From NCBI RefSeq assembly GCF_011089895.1, contig NZ_JAANAT010000002.1, forward strand, positions 124,001 to 188,000: DNA of 64,000 bases. The letters run 5' to 3'. The position numbers and the translations under genes were made by a program. Origin of the DNA: Mucilaginibacter inviolabilis. GTDB lineage: Bacteria; Bacteroidota; Bacteroidia; Sphingobacteriales; Sphingobacteriaceae. Under the pieces are notes generated by a model that made no database searches, was not told where the DNA came from, and saw only the letters and a program-made list of their open reading frames with translations. Positions 35,806 to 44,450 of this stretch are shown here, one piece after another (position 1 is the stretch's first letter; every line of letters starts with the position of its first letter).

Positions 35806-36021
35806 ATGACAGAGTTCGGTCTTTATCTTGCAAAAAAATCCGTTAATAAAGCGGAGGTTTCCCGTAAGACAGGAATCGGCAAATCAAGATTAAGCGAATT
35901 GGCCATGAATCCCTCAGCAAGATTAAGAGCAGACGAGCTATATTTGATCGCCTTGGCAATTGATTCAGATCCGGCCGAAATTTTAAGCCACTTGTTTAAA
36001 GGCCTAAAACTTAAGGAATAA
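35806..36021 (+). CDS. Small XRE-like helix-turn-helix protein
   Basis: The 71-residue protein is nearly all a Cro/CI-type HTH (FGLYLAKKSVNKAEVSRKTG, IGKSRLSELAMNPSARLRAD, ELYLIALAIDSDPAEILSHL). It diverges from the excisionase-like gene across a 74-base gap and may control that module. No operator could be assigned. Confidence 0.8.
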   Translation: MTEFGLYLAKKSVNKAEVSRKTGIGKSRLSELAMNPSARLRADELYLIALAIDSDPAEILSHLFKGLKLKE

Positions 36022-36136
36022 TCTGACTGAATATGTTAGATCGTTATTAAAGCGTACGTGGTATTTCTGCCGCCACCGGGTTCTTTTTCCAATATAATTA
36101 TTCTACGCAATAAAGTCAGCCGCCAGGGAACCCAAC

Positions 36137-36289
36137 CGCACTAAAAATTTGACTTACTGTTGTTCGCGGAATACTTTTGCAATGACGGTCACGATCATGA
36201 ATGATGTCCCGATCGAAACGATAGGCCAAATGCTGAGCCATAAAAAATTGGCAACAGCGCAGCTATATACAGGAAATCATAGTTGAACA
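36137..36289 (+). pseudogene. Relic of a tyrosine integrase C-terminus
   Basis: A short frame encodes KNLTYCCSRNTFAMTVTIMN, then DVPIETIGQMLSHKKLATAQ and LYT, ending TGA at 36287-36289. It aligns with the intact integrase at 34137-35369 (LTFHCARHTFATTVTLTN, GVPIETVGQMLGHKSINTTQ, LYA). Box II His residues are lost (CCSRN against HCARH) and everything upstream is missing. It is on the opposite strand to the intact gene, so it derives from a separate, older integration. The remaining bases between 36022 and 36405 show no other gene. Confidence 0.8.
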
Positions 36290-36405
36290 ATTCTCGTCAC
36301 CGAGTTGTTGGCACAAGGATGAAGATGTTACAAAGTAATTGTCAGCTGTTTTCTGAAGTCAATTGGTTAATTTAAATTGGTATGTTTACGTAATGATTTA
36401 ACCTT

Positions 36406-39228
36406 ATGACAGCCCAGAGTGAACAGATATTAGAAAATGGTCTCATCAAAACTTTACTGGAGATTGGCTATGAGCAAGTTGTGTTGAAGGAAGAGGAGAA
36501 CCTGTACGCGAACTTTAAATCACAACTTGAAAAACATAATAAAAAACAACTTGCGCTAATTGGCCGAACAAAGTTTTCGGACAAAGAATTTGAAAAGATA
36601 CGAATTCATTTAGAAGGCGGTACACGCTTTGAGAAGGCTAAAAAGCTACGAGATCTTTACCCTCTGGAAACGGAAGATGGAGAACGGGTTTGGATTGAAT
36701 TTTTGAATAAAATTAAATGGTGCCAGAATGAGTTTCAGGTTTCTAATCAGATAACGGTCGAAGGACGGAAGAAATGCCGATATGATGTGACCATTTTGAT
36801 CAACGGTTTACCATTGGTTCAGATAGAACTCAAAAAAAGAGGCCTAGAGTTAAAGGAGGCATATAATCAAGTACAACGTTATCATAAAACATCTTTTGAA
36901 GGTTTGTTTGATTATATCCAGTTGTTCGTGATATCCAATGGGGTTAATACTCGCTATTTTGCTAATAATCCGAATGGAGGCTACAAGTTTACCTTTAACT
37001 GGACGGATGCAGAAAATACTCCATTTAATGATCTGGAAAAGTTCGCCAGCCATTTCCTGGAGAAATGCAGTCTAGGTAAGATGATCAGCAAGTACATTGT
37101 GCTGCATGAGGGCGACAAAAGCTTGATGGCACTTCGTCCTTATCAATACTATGCAGTAGAAAGGATTCTTGACCGGATCGAAAACTCCACTAAGAATGGT
37201 TATATCTGGCATACCACGGGTGCAGGTAAGACCTTAACATCCTTTAAAGCTGCACAATTGGCCTCGGAAATCGACGGTATCGATAAGGTGATCTTTGTCG
37301 TGGACCGACGGGACTTAGATACGCAGACCCAAAGTGAATATGAATCTTTTGAGCCTAAAGCGGTTGATAGCACCGACAACACCTATGAGCTGATCAAACG
37401 CTTGAGCGGGAATTCGAAAATCATTATCACGACTATCCAAAAACTGAACAATGCAGTAACACGCGATCGATATAACAAGCATTTACAAAAAGTTCGCGAC
37501 CAAAAGGTTGTCATGATCTTTGATGAATGCCACCGCAGCCAGTTCGGGGATTCGCATAAAAACATCCGGCGCTTTTTTAACAACCTTCAATTTTTCGGTT
37601 TTACGGGTACGCCTATTTTTAGTGAAAACGCGAATGAACACACCACCGCTGAAGTATTCGGGGAATGTCTACATCGTTATCTGATAAAGGATGCCATTGC
37701 TGATGAGAATGTTTTAGGCTTTCTCGTCGAGTATTACAAAGGCAGGAATGAGGCTGGGGAGGATTACATGAACCAGGTACGGATGCAGGAAATCGCTAAA
37801 TTTATACTGGCCAATTTCCACAAGTCCACTTTCGATGGAGAATATAATGCAGTCTTCGCCACTCAATCGGTCGCTGCGTTATTGAAATATTACAAGTTAT
37901 TTAAAGAGTTGCAGCCTAAGATTAAGATCGGGGCAGTGTTTACCTACGAAGCGAACGTTAGTCAGGATGATGAATTTACAGGGATCAATCAGGGCTTTGC
38001 TACCGAATCCGTGGCTGCTGATGAGTTACAATTGATTATTGATGACTACAATGGAATGTTCGCCACTTCTTTTAGCACGGAGAATTTTGGCGCTTATTAC
38101 GATGATGTCAATCTCCGAATGAAAAAGAAAAAGCCAGACATGGAGCCGCTGGACCTATTGCTGGTGGTCAATATGTTTCTTACCGGATTTGACGCCAAAA
38201 AACTCAATACATTGTATGTAGATAAGAATCTGGAATACCATGGGCTAGTTCAAGCATTCAGCCGTACAAACCGGATATTGAATGAAAAGAAGCGTTTCGG
38301 TAAAGTGATCTGCTTCCGTAACCTTAAAGACAATGTGGATGCTGCTATTCGGCTTTTCAGTAACAACCAGCCCAACGAATTCATTATTCGTGAACCATTC
38401 GAAAAGGTCAAGCAGGAGTTGAATGAACTCATGACTGATTTCAAAAAGAAGTACCCGGAAGTGCAATCTGTAGATGCCTTACAAAGCGAATATGATAAAA
38501 AAGACTTCGTGCTTGCTTTCCGGGAGATCATTAAAAAAAGAGCAGAGATCCAAGTTTATGAAGATTTTGAAGCTGATGATAAATCGTTTGCAATGTCAGA
38601 GCAAGAGTTCATGGATTTCCGTAGCAAATATCTCGACATCGCTATCGGGCCGATTAAATCACCTGTCGATCCACTGTCTGTAGTAGCTGAACCGCAAGAA
38701 CCATACGGTGAAGAAGTGACGCTGGACGATATCGACTTTTGTCTGGAGTTGTTGCGCAGCGATGTGATCAATGTAGCCTATATCCTGGAACTCATCGCCA
38801 ACCTGAATCCATCAAGTCACGATTATGAGCAGCAAAAACGGCAGATACTGGATACCATGATCAAAGATGCGGGCATGCGTAACAAGGCCAAACTAATCGA
38901 TGGTTTCATGCGGCAAAATATCGATAACGACAAGGACGGTTTCAACAAAGCCAAGGCAGATGGCACCATGGATCTGGAGACCCGACTTGCTGCTTACGTA
39001 ACACAAGAACGGGGTAAAGCAGTACAAGATCTGGCGCAAGAAGAAGCAATCGAAGTTGGTGCGCTGAATAACTTTTTGGCGGAATATGACTACCTCAAAC
39101 GTGAAAAGATGGAGATCGTTCAAGAAGCAGTACGCCAAAGAAAGGCGGGCTTGATCGAACGCCGCACGATCCTGGATCGGGTGGTCAAAAAACTGCGTAA
39201 TATTATTGATATCTATAATTGGGATTAA
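36406..39228 (+). CDS. hsdR: Type I restriction enzyme, R subunit (HsdR)
   Basis: The 940-residue ATP-dependent translocase and nuclease has a PD-(D/E)xK domain at the N-terminus (YDVTILINGLPLVQIELKKR, about 124-145, with Asp and the ExK pair). Walker A is WHTTGAGKTLTS near 267-278, the DECHRSQFG box near 371-379, FTGTP near 398, and helicase domain 2 follows with VNMFLTGFDAKKLN and QAFSRTNRI. The C-terminal helical region is proposed to bind the methylase. All key motifs look intact, so it should be active. It is first in the hsdR-hsdM-hsdS operon; the stop is one base before the hsdM ATG. Confidence 0.97.
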   Translation: MTAQSEQILENGLIKTLLEIGYEQVVLKEEENLYANFKSQLEKHNKKQLALIGRTKFSDKEFEKIRIHLEGGTRFEKAKKLRDLYPLETEDGERVWIEFLNKIKWCQNEFQVSNQITVEGRKKCRYDVTILINGLPLVQIELKKRGLELKEAYNQVQRYHKTSFEGLFDYIQLFVISNGVNTRYFANNPNGGYKFTFNWTDAENTPFNDLEKFASHFLEKCSLGKMISKYIVLHEGDKSLMALRPYQYYAVERILDRIENSTKNGYIWHTTGAGKTLTSFKAAQLASEIDGIDKVIFVVDRRDLDTQTQSEYESFEPKAVDSTDNTYELIKRLSGNSKIIITTIQKLNNAVTRDRYNKHLQKVRDQKVVMIFDECHRSQFGDSHKNIRRFFNNLQFFGFTGTPIFSENANEHTTAEVFGECLHRYLIKDAIADENVLGFLVEYYKGRNEAGEDYMNQVRMQEIAKFILANFHKSTFDGEYNAVFATQSVAALLKYYKLFKELQPKIKIGAVFTYEANVSQDDEFTGINQGFATESVAADELQLIIDDYNGMFATSFSTENFGAYYDDVNLRMKKKKPDMEPLDLLLVVNMFLTGFDAKKLNTLYVDKNLEYHGLVQAFSRTNRILNEKKRFGKVICFRNLKDNVDAAIRLFSNNQPNEFIIREPFEKVKQELNELMTDFKKKYPEVQSVDALQSEYDKKDFVLAFREIIKKRAEIQVYEDFEADDKSFAMSEQEFMDFRSKYLDIAIGPIKSPVDPLSVVAEPQEPYGEEVTLDDIDFCLELLRSDVINVAYILELIANLNPSSHDYEQQKRQILDTMIKDAGMRNKAKLIDGFMRQNIDNDKDGFNKAKADGTMDLETRLAAYVTQERGKAVQDLAQEEAIEVGALNNFLAEYDYLKREKMEIVQEAVRQRKAGLIERRTILDRVVKKLRNIIDIYNWD

Positions 39229-39229
39229 T

Positions 39230-40774
39230 ATGAGTGAAGAACTACAACAACGACTACGCACCCAGCTTTGGATGGTGGCTAATACGTTAAGAGGAAATAT
39301 GTCGGCAAGCGACTTTATGTATTTTTCTTTGGGATTTATATTTTACAAATACTTGTCAGAAAAAATAGAACTCTATGTTAATAAGGAGTTAAAAGCTGAT
39401 GGTCTCTCATTCAAACAAGCTTGGGAAGGCAATGACGAAACGTTAAAGGCAGCCATCAAAGAAACCAGTATGCAGGACCTAGGATACTTTGTCCCACCTG
39501 AACATCTATACTCTAGCATGATTGAGCTAATCGGGAAGAAGGAGAATATCCTGCCAGCTTTGGAGCGCTCAATGAAAAGGATCGAAGACAGCACCGTCGG
39601 ACAAGATAGTGAAGAAGATTTTGGAGGTTTGTTTTCCGATATCGACCTTGCCTCTCCTAAACTGGGGAGAACGGCTGATGACAAGAATCGCCTTGTAAGC
39701 GATGTGCTTCTGGCATTGAATGGCATTGACTTTGGTTTACAGGATGCTCACGAAATCGATATTCTAGGTGACGCCTATGAATACATGATCTCTCAGTTTG
39801 CGGCAGGGGCAGGTAAAAAAGCAGGAGAATTCTATACCCCACAGGAAGTTAGTCAGATATTGGCCGACATTGTGACCACCGGAAAACCTCGATTAAAAGA
39901 TGTTTATGATCCTACCTGTGGCAGCGGTTCGTTATTGCTTCGTACCGCGCAAAATGGGCATGCTGACGTGCTCTATGGGCAGGAAAAGAATCCAACCACC
40001 TTTAATCTTTGCCGCATGAATATGTTGTTGCATGGTGTCAAATACAATAATTTTGACATACGTAACGGGGATACTTTAGAAGCGAATGAGTTTGGCGACC
40101 GTCAATTTGATGCGGTAGTAGCCAACCCTCCTTTTTCCGCGACCTGGACTGCCGCTTCAAAATTCAACGGTGACGACCGCTTTAGCTCCGCAGGCGTATT
40201 GGCACCCCAGTCTAAAGCTGACTATGCATTTATTCTGCACATGATTCATCATTTAAATGAACAGGGTACTATGGCTTGTGTAGCTCCGCACGGTGTTTTA
40301 TTCCGGGGGAGTTCAGAAGGAAAAATTCGCCGCTTCCTGATCGAAAAGAAAAATTATATTGATGCCATCATAGGGCTGCCTGCTAATATTTTTTACGGTA
40401 CCAGCATCCCGACCTGTATTATCATCGCTAAAAAATGCCGCAAACAAGATGATAATATCCTGTTCATCGACGCCAGCAAGGAGTTTGAAAAGGTCAAAAC
40501 ACAGAACAAACTCCGGAAGGACCACATGGAGAAAATTGTTGAAACCTACCGAAATCGCACCGAAATCGAAAAATACAGCCACTGTGCCTCCCTACAGGAG
40601 ATTGCAGAAAACGATTACAATCTCAATATTCCCCGCTATGTCGATACTTTCGAAGAAGAAGAAGAGATTGATATCCAGGCCGTCATGCGTGAAATTAAAG
40701 AACTTGAAGCCCAACGCGCTGGCCTTGACCAAGAAATCGAGGTTTATCTAAAAGAACTTGGACTTGTTTTTTAA
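39230..40774 (+). CDS. hsdM: Type I modification methylase, M subunit (HsdM)
   Basis: The 514-residue N6-adenine methyltransferase starts at ATG 39230 (SEELQQRLRTQLW); a frame running back to 39206 overlaps hsdR and is not needed. It has the N-terminal helical domain of HsdM, then GEFYTPQEVS, SAM-binding DPTCGSGSLLL near 227-237 and the catalytic NPPF near 299. Together with HsdS it forms the modification enzyme; with HsdR it forms the restriction complex. One base separates it from hsdR and 40 bases from hsdS. Confidence 0.97.
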   Translation: MSEELQQRLRTQLWMVANTLRGNMSASDFMYFSLGFIFYKYLSEKIELYVNKELKADGLSFKQAWEGNDETLKAAIKETSMQDLGYFVPPEHLYSSMIELIGKKENILPALERSMKRIEDSTVGQDSEEDFGGLFSDIDLASPKLGRTADDKNRLVSDVLLALNGIDFGLQDAHEIDILGDAYEYMISQFAAGAGKKAGEFYTPQEVSQILADIVTTGKPRLKDVYDPTCGSGSLLLRTAQNGHADVLYGQEKNPTTFNLCRMNMLLHGVKYNNFDIRNGDTLEANEFGDRQFDAVVANPPFSATWTAASKFNGDDRFSSAGVLAPQSKADYAFILHMIHHLNEQGTMACVAPHGVLFRGSSEGKIRRFLIEKKNYIDAIIGLPANIFYGTSIPTCIIIAKKCRKQDDNILFIDASKEFEKVKTQNKLRKDHMEKIVETYRNRTEIEKYSHCASLQEIAENDYNLNIPRYVDTFEEEEEIDIQAVMREIKELEAQRAGLDQEIEVYLKELGLVF

Positions 40775-40814
40775 CCATCCTTAATGTTCACAGCTAAGAA
40801 ACCAAACCATCAAG

Positions 40815-42029
40815 ATGGCGAGTAAAACAAATAAAATGGCCAATGTTCCAAATTTGAGATTCCAAGAGTTTGAGGGCGATTGGGAGAAAAAAAATTTGGG
40901 AGACGTGGCTGACATTAGTAGAGGGAAATCAAAACATAGACCAAGGGATGCTGCATTCCTCTATGGCGGGAAATATCCATTCATACAAACGGGAGACGTA
41001 AAAAGTGCAGGGTTATATTTATATAAGTACACGCAGACCTATTCCGATGCCGGGTTAAAGCAAAGTAAATTATGGAATGAAAATACCTTGTGCATCACAA
41101 TTGCTGCAAATATTGCAGAAACAACTATTCTGAAAATCAAAGCCTGCTTTCCCGATAGTATAATAGGATTGATCCCATATAAAAATAAAGCGTCCGTGTT
41201 TTTTATAAAACATCAGTTTGATAAATTTAAAGTTGATGTACAAAAGCTTTCTCAGGGAATTGCTCAGGCTAATTTAAATCAAGAAAAGCTATCCAACATT
41301 CAATTTTGGTTTCCATCACTGGTCGAGCAACAGAAAATTGCATCTTTTCTTTCATTAATAGACCAACGAATTGAAACCCAAAACAAAATAATTGAGGAAC
41401 TTGAATCTTTAAATAGTTGTTTACTTGAACGAATATTTTCAAAACAGCTGCGATTCACGAATGCGGAAGGCAGAAGTTACGAGGAATGGAGAGCAATGAC
41501 GTTGGGCGATATTGGCGATGTAAAAATGTGTAGAAGAATATTTAATCAGGAGACAGCAGTTATTGGTGAAATACCCTTTTTCAAAATTGGTTCTTTCGGT
41601 AAAACAGCTGACGCTTATATCACCCGTGAATTATTTGAAGATTATAAGAAAAGGTTTTCATTTCCAAAAAAGGGGGACGTCTTAATCTCCGCAGCAGGCA
41701 CAATAGGTAGAATAACTGTTTATACAGGTGAAGATGCCTATTTTCAAGATTCTAATATAGTTTGGATTGACAATGATGAGTCAATAGTCATCAATGATTT
41801 TCTATTTTACGTCCTCAAGATTGTAAAATATAATACTGAAGGAGGAACGATTCAACGATTGTATAATAATATATTAAAGTCAACAAAATTTTCCTGTCCT
41901 TGTCTCCATGAACAACGTGAGATTGCCAACTTCTTTTCGAGATTATATCAAAAAATTGAAGTTGAAAAGACAGTATTGAAAGGTTACGAAAAACAGAAGC
42001 AATACCTTTTACTTAATATCTTTATATAA
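40815..42029 (+). CDS. hsdS: Type I specificity subunit HsdS (expressed copy)
   Basis: The 404-residue protein has two target-recognition domains: TRD1 (about 15-170) and TRD2 (about 225-375). These are joined by the conserved helix RIETQNKIIEELESLNSCLL and closed by a C-terminal helix (EKTVLKGYEKQKQYLLLNIF). Each TRD reads half of the bipartite DNA target. The start may be ATG 40815 or ATG 40836; both lie outside the inverted repeat that begins at 40842. It converges on a second, silent hsdS with an 8-base overlap of the 3' ends. The expressed allele can be exchanged by inversion. Confidence 0.95.
   Translation: MASKTNKMANVPNLRFQEFEGDWEKKNLGDVADISRGKSKHRPRDAAFLYGGKYPFIQTGDVKSAGLYLYKYTQTYSDAGLKQSKLWNENTLCITIAANIAETTILKIKACFPDSIIGLIPYKNKASVFFIKHQFDKFKVDVQKLSQGIAQANLNQEKLSNIQFWFPSLVEQQKIASFLSLIDQRIETQNKIIEELESLNSCLLERIFSKQLRFTNAEGRSYEEWRAMTLGDIGDVKMCRRIFNQETAVIGEIPFFKIGSFGKTADAYITRELFEDYKKRFSFPKKGDVLISAAGTIGRITVYTGEDAYFQDSNIVWIDNDESIVINDFLFYVLKIVKYNTEGGTIQRLYNNILKSTKFSCPCLHEQREIANFFSRLYQKIEVEKTVLKGYEKQKQYLLLNIFI
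40842..40873. repeat. hsdS inversion repeat, outer pair, left arm
   Basis: 32 bases starting AATGTTCCAAATTTGAGATT, identical to the reverse complement of 43199-43230. It encodes NVPNLRFQEF near the HsdS N-terminus. Recombination between the arms would invert 40842-43230 (2389 bp). Confidence 0.95.
41374..41398. repeat. hsdS inversion repeat, central pair, left arm
   Basis: 25 bases starting AAACCCAAAACAAAATAATT, identical to the reverse complement of 42668-42692. It encodes the helix between TRD1 and TRD2 (TQNKIIEEL). Recombination here would swap only the TRD2 halves. Confidence 0.95.
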
Positions 42030-43218
42030 AAAGGTGTTGTAAAAGATACTGCTTCTGTAGAATCAATTTCTGCAATACACGTGATTCTGCATCAACTTTC
42101 TTATCTAAAGTATCTAGAAAATCAGCAATCTTGTTTTGCTCAGCAATGCAAGGGAGGAAAATATGTTTCAATTTAATTTCCATCGAAGAAATTCCTTTAA
42201 TTGAAGTGCCTTGTGTACTCGACGCTGCTTTTTTCATCTCTATAGAAAGTAGATATGTAAGGAATAAGCCGTTACAACTGAATTTATGCATATTCAAAAA
42301 ATCTTGACTGGTACAAAGGTTTTTTTCTGAGTAAGCAACTTTCCCAACACCTACTCTTGAAACGATTAAAATTACAGGAGCCGCAAAAAGTTTAGTTGCT
42401 GAGTTGATGATAGCACTTTCGGTGATAAATCTCGTAATATTTATTGAATGAATATCATTTTCAGATAGATCTGAAGATGATATCCAAGGAATATTGCCAC
42501 TCCAAAAACTTGAATTAGAAGAGGCAGGAGTGCCTCCACCTGAAAACTCTCCAATATCTTCTAGCTTCTTCCATTCCCATTTGGGAAAATCGTTTCCTCT
42601 GTTATCTGTAAATTTCAATTTCCCTGAAAATATCCTTTTAGTTACCGCCGCTTTTAACACGTTTAACTCCTCAATTATTTTGTTTTGGGTTTGAATCCTT
42701 TCGTCAATTAACCAAAGGGTTTTTGAGATTTTTGATTGCTCAGATTTATTTGGTAGCAGTAAAGACAGACTTAAAAGGCTGTTGGAATCAAATTTTCCGG
42801 CACCAATACCAGTAGATGTTACCATATCTTTTAATATGGCTTCTTTTGATTTAAACCAATATAACAAAAACAGTGATGTTGTTTTGTCATTAGCAACTAT
42901 GCCTTTTACATCCTGGTTAAATGCTACATCAACTTTGTTGTAACAAATTGGAATCTGCTTCCACAGCATACTACCTCGGACTAACAATAATAAATTGCCT
43001 TTTTTAATAAGTTTAGATCCACTTTTCAGCCCCTCTATTGTTATGTATTGGTGACTGTTTGATATGACTGTATCATGCATAGAACTCGCCGAGATAAACG
43101 GGATATTACCTCCCCAGTACTCTGGTCGTTGCATGGATGGTGTTCCGCCACTACTCATTAAAACAGCGTCGTTAAGAATCAATTCCTCCCAATGTTCTTC
43201 AAACTCTTGGAATCTCAA
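42022..43218 (-). CDS. hsdS: Silent hsdS cassette, opposite orientation
   Basis: A ~398-residue specificity-subunit frame with its own TRD1 and TRD2 (SSGGTPSMQRPEYWGGNIPF and SGGGTPASSNSSFWSGNIPW) and the shared central helix IQTQNKIIEELNVL. Its 5' end lacks an ATG or GTG: the frame continues back as ILYVINVPNLRF to a TAA at 43246-43248; only a TTG at 43218 is available, inside the conserved sequence. It therefore appears to be a promoterless storage copy. Inversion at the 32-bp repeat would place its NVPNLRF codons directly in frame behind the ATG-GCC at 40836. Confidence 0.9.
   Translation of the reverse strand: MRFQEFEEHWEELILNDAVLMSSGGTPSMQRPEYWGGNIPFISASSMHDTVISNSHQYITIEGLKSGSKLIKKGNLLLLVRGSMLWKQIPICYNKVDVAFNQDVKGIVANDKTTSLFLLYWFKSKEAILKDMVTSTGIGAGKFDSNSLLSLSLLLPNKSEQSKISKTLWLIDERIQTQNKIIEELNVLKAAVTKRIFSGKLKFTDNRGNDFPKWEWKKLEDIGEFSGGGTPASSNSSFWSGNIPWISSSDLSENDIHSINITRFITESAIINSATKLFAAPVILIVSRVGVGKVAYSEKNLCTSQDFLNMHKFSCNGLFLTYLLSIEMKKAASSTQGTSIKGISSMEIKLKHIFLPCIAEQNKIADFLDTLDKKVDAESRVLQKLILQKQYLLQHLFI
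42668..42692. repeat. hsdS inversion repeat, central pair, right arm
   Basis: Exact reverse complement of 41374-41398, inside the silent cassette at the junction of its two target-recognition domains. Confidence 0.95.
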
Positions 43219-43230
43219 ATTTGGAACATT
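43199..43230. repeat. hsdS inversion repeat, outer pair, right arm
   Basis: Exact reverse complement of 40842-40873. It ends 76 bases before the recombinase gene, so that gene lies just outside the invertible segment. Confidence 0.95.
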
Positions 43231-43306
43231 AATTACATATAGTATTTAATCTTTTGAGCTTCTTTTCTTTGCCCGATAATCTCATTTAATAAAACCTTTA
43301 AAAATC

Positions 43307-44233
43307 ATGACCGAACAAAAGAAAATTTCAGAAATCATTGATCTGTGGAAAGCAGATAAAAAGCAGTATGTTAAAAGATCAACTTACTCAGCCTATATGC
43401 TGTTGGTAGAGAACCATCTTAATCCGGCATTTGGCCGGAAGGACCATGTAGAAGAGGCTGATGTGCAGGCATTCGTTTTTCAAAAACTGGATGACGGATT
43501 GAGTCATAAGTCCGTTAAGGATATTTTGATTGTGTTAAAAATGGCTTTGAAATTCGGCGCTAAACATAAGTGGCTAGAATATCGCCCATTTGACATTCAG
43601 TTTCCGACGGAAAGAGAAAAGAATAATGTAGAGGTGCTCAGCCGCACTGATCAAAGGAAAGTAATGAATTATGTACAGGAACATTTTACCTTTCGCAACC
43701 TCGGCATTTATATCTGTTTGAGCGCAGGCGTCCGCATCGGTGAAATCTGTGCATTGACTTGGGACGACGTCGACACTGATAATGGCGTTATAAGTGTCAG
43801 GAGAACCATCCAGCGAATTTATACCATTGATGAGGGGATTCGTAAAACCGAAGTGATGATTGATACGCCAAAAACGAAGAATTCCATACGAGAGATCCCG
43901 ATGAACCGGGATCTGCTGAAAATGCTTAAACCAATCAAAAAGATTATCAATCATCAATTTTATATTTTGACCAATGATGCCAAGCCCACCGAACCGCGTA
44001 CATATCGCAGTTATTACCAAAAATTCATGCGGACGTTGAATATGCCAATACTCAAATTCCATGGTTTACGCCATAGTTTCGCAACACGCTGTATAGAAAG
44101 TAAATGTGATTATAAGACCGTCAGTGTGCTCTTAGGTCATTCCAATATCAGTACAACATTAAACTTATATGTCCATCCTAATATGGAACAGAAAAAAAAA
44201 TGCATCGAACAGATGTTTAAAGCAATAAGGTAG
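43307..44233 (+). CDS. Tyrosine recombinase, probable hsdS invertase
   Basis: The 308-residue XerC/D-like recombinase has an N-terminal core-binding domain (about 1-100) and a complete catalytic set: Arg in SAGVRIGEICALTW, FHGLRHSFATRC and LLGHSNISTTLNLYVH with nucleophile Tyr. It is shorter than, and not closely similar to, the island integrases. Position directly beside paired inverted hsdS genes is the arrangement found for recombinases that shuffle type I specificity genes in several phyla, so this is its most likely job. It ends in a strong hairpin at 44244-44271. Confidence 0.9.
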   Translation: MTEQKKISEIIDLWKADKKQYVKRSTYSAYMLLVENHLNPAFGRKDHVEEADVQAFVFQKLDDGLSHKSVKDILIVLKMALKFGAKHKWLEYRPFDIQFPTEREKNNVEVLSRTDQRKVMNYVQEHFTFRNLGIYICLSAGVRIGEICALTWDDVDTDNGVISVRRTIQRIYTIDEGIRKTEVMIDTPKTKNSIREIPMNRDLLKMLKPIKKIINHQFYILTNDAKPTEPRTYRSYYQKFMRTLNMPILKFHGLRHSFATRCIESKCDYKTVSVLLGHSNISTTLNLYVHPNMEQKKKCIEQMFKAIR

Positions 44234-44243
44234 TTCAACTTGA

Positions 44244-44271
44244 AAGGTCTTTGGGCCTGACCAAAGACCTT
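44244..44271 (+). terminator. Hairpin after recombinase gene
   Basis: A perfect 11-bp stem AAGGTCTTTGG / CCAAAGACCTT with a 6-base loop, 10 bases after the recombinase stop. There is no T-tract, but the stem is strong. It isolates the recombinase from the next operon. Confidence 0.75.
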
Positions 44272-44311
44272 CATTATCAGAATGATATATTTTATGGGGA
44301 TAATATTAGTA

Positions 44312-44353
44312 TTGTTTATTTAAAACAAAATTGGTTATATTTGATATAACCAA
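44312..44353 (+). promoter_or_regulatory. Promoter overlapped by a perfect palindrome (operator candidate) of the seven-gene operon
   Basis: TTG at 44312-44314, a 21-base spacer and TATATTTG at 44336-44343 match the Bacteroidota promoter. The -7 element sits inside a perfect inverted repeat, TTGGTTATAT and ATATAACCAA separated by TTG (44331-44353). A dimeric repressor bound there would block transcription. The expected 5' leader of ~100 bases contains AGGAGG (44417-44422) and a two-codon ATG-ATT-TAA frame at 44431 before the first gene's ATG at 44451. No repressor gene is evident within the operon. Confidence 0.7.
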
Positions 44354-44450
44354 GCCTATCCAAATACTTTAACTCCATTCAGCAATACTTGCTGTTTAAG
44401 ATCCCAAGTAATTTCTAGGAGGTTGCCCCAATGATTTAAACCTGCTAATA

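Noticed and set aside
37200..38771. Minus-strand frames inside hsdR
   Set aside because: All lie opposite an intact, motif-rich gene and show no family pattern.
43307..44233. Recombinase as another island integrase
   Set aside because: It is shorter, lacks the arm-binding N-terminus of the other integrases, and is placed beside the hsdS inverted repeats, which fits local inversion better.
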